A DNA stretch of 64,000 nucleotides, from assembly GCA_004558825.1 (NCBI GenBank), contig SFDB01000003.1, positions 35,465 through 99,464 of the forward strand, written 5' to 3'. The position numbers and the translations under genes are program-made. Within the stretch, counting starts at the first letter, position 1; each line of letters opens with the position of its first letter. The notes under the pieces are model-generated. The model was not told where the DNA came from. It ran no database searches and was given only the letters and a program-made list of their open reading frames with translations. Below are positions 62,085-64,000 of this stretch, in pieces. This DNA is from Clostridiales bacterium (GTDB lineage: Bacteria; Bacillota; Clostridia; Christensenellales; CAG-138).

Positions 62085-62225
62085 TTATAATACCCGCCCT
62101 CAGGCAGGTGGGTGTACTATGAAGCCCATCTGCTTACCGCCGACGCAAAAGCGTTCTCATAAGTCGGTTGCATCCGAAGCAACAATCACATACTCCCGTT
62201 TATAAAGCGTCGGTTTATAACAAAA
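62085..62225 (-). ncRNA. Candidate structured RNA between tRNA-Val and tRNA-Gln (6S-like?)
   Basis: About 140 nt on the minus strand rich in stems: GTTGC/GCAAC (62165-62182), ACCGAC...GTCGG with inner ACGC/GCGT (62139-62168), CAGATGGG/CCCACCTG with one mismatch (62104-62132) and CCTGCC/GGCGGG (62094-62109). Stems 3 and 4 share bases. General look and size recall 6S RNA of Clostridia, but I cannot confirm the terminal stem. The stretch has no plausible coding frame. Confidence 0.4.
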
Positions 62226-62250
62226 AACGTGACGCACATCGCAGGATTAG

Positions 62251-62327
62251 TGGTGGGATTAATTGGAATCGAACCAATGACCTCTACGATGTCAACGTAG
62301 CGCTCTAACCAGCTGAGCTATAACCCC
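62251..62327 (-). tRNA. tRNA-Val (anticodon GAC)
   Basis: 77-nt cloverleaf with encoded CCA. Acceptor GGGGTTA/TAATCCC; anticodon loop TTGACAT between CTACG/CGTAG gives GAC. Confidence 0.96.
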
Positions 62328-62353
62328 AAGGCCACTTGCATTTCGCAAGTATT

Positions 62354-62381
62354 ATTATACACGTCTCAACTCATTTTGCAA
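62354..62381 (-). promoter_or_regulatory. Promoter of the tRNA-Val/tRNA-Gln unit
   Basis: Minus strand TTGCAA (62376-62381), 16-nt spacer, TATAAT (62354-62359), 26 bp before tRNA-Val. Confidence 0.75.
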
Positions 62382-62482
62382 GCATTTTTTTGATTTATGA
62401 CAAATATTTTATCGCATCACAGGCTTTAATGCTAAGAAATGCTGGATTTTAGGCCTATATTTATGCTATGCAGTATACTTAT

Positions 62483-63046
62483 TTAACTTTCGAGACACTC
62501 AAAATACGCATCTATCTCCTCGAGCGTATCAAATGTTATCCCCTGCTTAAGCCGTTCGAGTTCCTCGACAGCTAAGCTTTCCTCATCAACGGGCAGCTCC
62601 ATGAGCGTTTCAAGTCTAAGCGTCTCGAGCGACATTTTTGACACACGCAGTTTATTTTTTTCAAACATTACAACAAAGTGGTCGGGACAATACGAGTTTA
62701 TCGTCCTTTTCAAAAGCACATCGTTTGCCCCGAAAGCCGCGATGGTGCATTCCGGGTATGCGTTTTTTATATCCGCTTCGCACATACCCGGCGCTATCTT
62801 GTCACAATCGAGTTTTATCTCGTGTCCACATAACTCAAACCTGCAAAAATACTCAACATTTGTTTCGGGAAGCACATTCCTCACGCCGACATTACTCACA
62901 TTTTTTGCAGCCTCATCGTTTGCGGCGCTCTTTTTCGAGCCGGATCTCCCGAAGATCATGTATCCTATCCCAACGCCTATACTCAAAAGCACCAACACAG
63001 TGCCTATGGATATCAGCAGCAGTCTTTTATAAGCCGATTTAATCAT
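62483..63046 (-). CDS. Membrane-anchored BofC-like protein
   Basis: 187 residues with one N-terminal membrane anchor (residues ~8-32). The C-terminal half 'INSYCPDHFVVMFEKNKLRV', 'ELERLKQGITFDTLEEIDAYFE' matches the BofC C-terminal domain pattern ('YCPEHY...kdg.i..y...L..GI...'). BofC in Bacillus restrains the SpoIVB signalling protease in sporulation; here the N-terminal part is unlike it, so the same job is not certain. Lies just downstream of structured repeat copy B. Confidence 0.65.
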   Translation of the reverse strand: MIKSAYKRLLLISIGTVLVLLSIGVGIGYMIFGRSGSKKSAANDEAAKNVSNVGVRNVLPETNVEYFCRFELCGHEIKLDCDKIAPGMCEADIKNAYPECTIAAFGANDVLLKRTINSYCPDHFVVMFEKNKLRVSKMSLETLRLETLMELPVDEESLAVEELERLKQGITFDTLEEIDAYFECLES

Positions 63047-63138
63047 GCAAAACTCACCTCTATGCTATTTTTCCCTCTTTAAGCGCGGATATTCATTTTT
63101 TAAAAGCTCAATCACACATTTTCGCCGCGGCGTAAAAA

Positions 63139-63392
63139 GGGCCGCTGCATAGGCAGCGACCCTGAGACTATCGGAAAAGTGGCTAAATGCCACTTTTTGA
63201 GTTTTTACGGATTTCGCCTCTCGCATTCGCTCCCGGGCGGCGAAACCCGCAAAGTACGAAAACCTGCGGATTTTCATCCGTTCTGACGCACATGTCGTCA
63301 GCGCCGGATTGAACATAAGGGGCTGCGTCCCCTTATCAACCCCGGGGTTTATCGACAGGCTGAAGGTCGCTGCATAGGCAGCGACCTTCAGC
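63139..63392 (-). repeat. Dispersed structured repeat, copy B
   Basis: 254-bp counterpart of 13927-14169 in the opposite orientation. The minus strand opens with hairpin GCTGAAGGTCGCTGC-CTAT-GCAGCGACCTTCAGC (63359-63392) and closes with GGGTCGCTGC-CTAT-GCAGCGGCCC (63139-63162). The core in between follows copy A almost base for base, e.g. GACGACATGTGCGTCA and GGTTTTCGTACTTTGCGGG. It starts 12 nt after the DUF4349 stop codon, so it would be transcribed as the 3' end of that mRNA. Confidence 0.88.
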
Positions 63393-63403
63393 AATATATC
63401 CGT

Positions 63404-64000
63404 TTATTCCTCTTTCTTATCCATACCGTCCGTTTTTTCAGCAGCGGCAGCCCTTTTCTTTGCTCTTCTCTTACGGCAAAGCTTAACTATGACAATCACC
63501 GCAATCGCTACAGCGGCAAGTACCGCTATCACGGGCGAAGCCGAAATCATGAAAATTGCAAATCCTTCAAAGAACTTCCCGAGGCCCGTCAAAGTAGACT
63601 TAAATCCAACACTGACTTTTGTCGAGAAGTCGTCCGTGGTTGTCGACGGTCTATCAGGCGACAGCTCATATACATCCATACAAACCGTAGAATAGTCAAC
63701 GAGTCTATCCCAGCTTCTAAGCTGCGTCGTAAGGGAATCAATTTCGTAGTTTATTCTTGTCAATTCGTTTTCAAGCATAAGTATATCTTCCATCGATTCC
63801 GCCTTTTTCAGCAGCTCCATAACCCTGTCGCGCTGTGTCTCGTACATTTCTCGGCGAGCATCAGTGTCGTAGTACTGTGTCGTAACATCGTCGCTGCTTA
63901 TGTGCTTGTCGGTCACGGTAGCGGCGCCTTCCGCAAGTGTCAAAAACGTATTCAGCTTATCGGCGGGAATCCTGAACGTAATAATCGCATATCGTGTGCC
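63404..64000 (-). CDS. DUF4349-domain protein (partial, 5' end outside window)
   Basis: The frame is open to the right edge; 198 residues are visible. 'FRIPADKLNTFLTLAEGAA', 'HISSDDVTTQYYDTDARREM', a coiled-coil stretch 'VMELLKKAESMEDILMLENELTRI' region and a C-terminal membrane helix (~'ISASPVIAVLAAVAIAVIVI') followed by a Lys/Arg-rich tail are the DUF4349 layout. Such proteins are usually lipoproteins anchored at both ends; the N-terminal signal would be outside the window. Function unknown. Confidence 0.88.
   Translation of the reverse strand, partial: GTRYAIITFRIPADKLNTFLTLAEGAATVTDKHISSDDVTTQYYDTDARREMYETQRDRVMELLKKAESMEDILMLENELTRINYEIDSLTTQLRSWDRLVDYSTVCMDVYELSPDRPSTTTDDFSTKVSVGFKSTLTGLGKFFEGFAIFMISASPVIAVLAAVAIAVIVIVKLCRKRRAKKRAAAAEKTDGMDKKEE

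Noticed and set aside
63065..63394. 109-codon open frame through structured repeat copy B
   Set aside because: The same frame in copy A has a stop and mostly non-synonymous changes, and there is no ribosome site. The sequence conservation fits RNA or DNA structure better than a protein.
1..64000. CRISPR arrays, insertion sequences, prophage
   Set aside because: No regularly spaced direct repeats, transposase, or phage structural genes were found on either strand; the single tyrosine recombinase looks chromosomal.

Overview
The window looks like a chromosomal segment of an anaerobic, spore-forming Gram-positive bacterium of the class Clostridia. The evidence is the gene content (yunB, a BofC-like gene, fused clostridial-type purL, lexA with a CNAAC-N4-GTTNG box, ECF and VanZ-type membrane proteins), consensus sigma-A promoters, strong GGAGG ribosome sites and many intrinsic terminators. 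GC content appears moderate (mid-forties percent, judged by eye). A genus cannot be named from the sequence alone. There is no prophage, insertion sequence or CRISPR array; nearly everything is core metabolism and information processing.

Layout. 1-4.6 kb (minus): UMP operon pyrB-pyrI-pyrC-pyrF-pyrK-pyrD, with pyrD cut by the window edge. 4.7-6.1 kb: purB with its own promoter and terminator. 6.2-11.1 kb (minus): a cobalamin-riboswitch-controlled transporter (btuF-btuC-btuD-like), then a TIM-barrel protein and a membrane protein. 11.1-11.6 kb: tRNA-Lys, tRNA-Gly, tRNA-Ser. 11.6-18.2 kb: CDP-alcohol phosphatidyltransferase, glycyl-tRNA synthetase, a structured repeat, glpQ, two membrane proteins, arginine deiminase. 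18.5-26.4 kb: cysteine desulfurase-thiI, yunB, pepT, an unknown membrane protein, truncated-type comEC, ridA, tmk. 26.5-29.6 kb: PadR regulator with HAAS/DUF4097 protein, then ECF pantothenate S component with coaX. 29.8-36.2 kb: uvrB-uvrA-nitroreductase and an unknown membrane-anchored protein. 36.3-38.8 kb: a XerS-like recombinase with a dif-like inverted repeat, rnhA, a cysteine-rich mini-protein and divergent lexA. 38.9-47.4 kb (minus): miaB-mutS-mutL-miaA-hfq-methionine gamma-lyase-like operon. 47.4-48.5 kb: gene-poor stretch holding a 37-codon peptide gene with its own promoter and terminator. 48.5-60.7 kb (minus): the ten-gene IMP operon purE-C-F-M-N-O-H'-D-L-folD. 60.9-64 kb: two unknown divergent genes, tRNA-Gln and tRNA-Val with a candidate structured RNA between them, a BofC-like gene, the second copy of the structured repeat, and a partial DUF4349 gene.

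How it fits together. The pyr and pur operons supply UMP and IMP almost completely (carAB, pyrE and the first purine enzyme's partners are not here). The pur operon is unusual in using a stand-alone AICAR formyltransferase plus an archaeal-type PurO cyclohydrolase instead of bifunctional PurH. folD at the end of the operon supplies formyl-THF for purN and the AICAR step. DNA repair is represented by uvrAB, mutSL and lexA; tRNA modification by thiI with its desulfurase, miaA and miaB.

Most interesting items: a pair of ~250-bp structured repeats whose flanking hairpins match within a copy but differ between copies; the XerS-like recombinase with a perfect 15-bp inverted repeat around a 6-bp core about 50 bp upstream; the orphan 37-aa peptide gene; a PadR-type promoter with a perfect palindrome spanning the -10 box; and the B12-riboswitch operon carrying two genes of unknown role.
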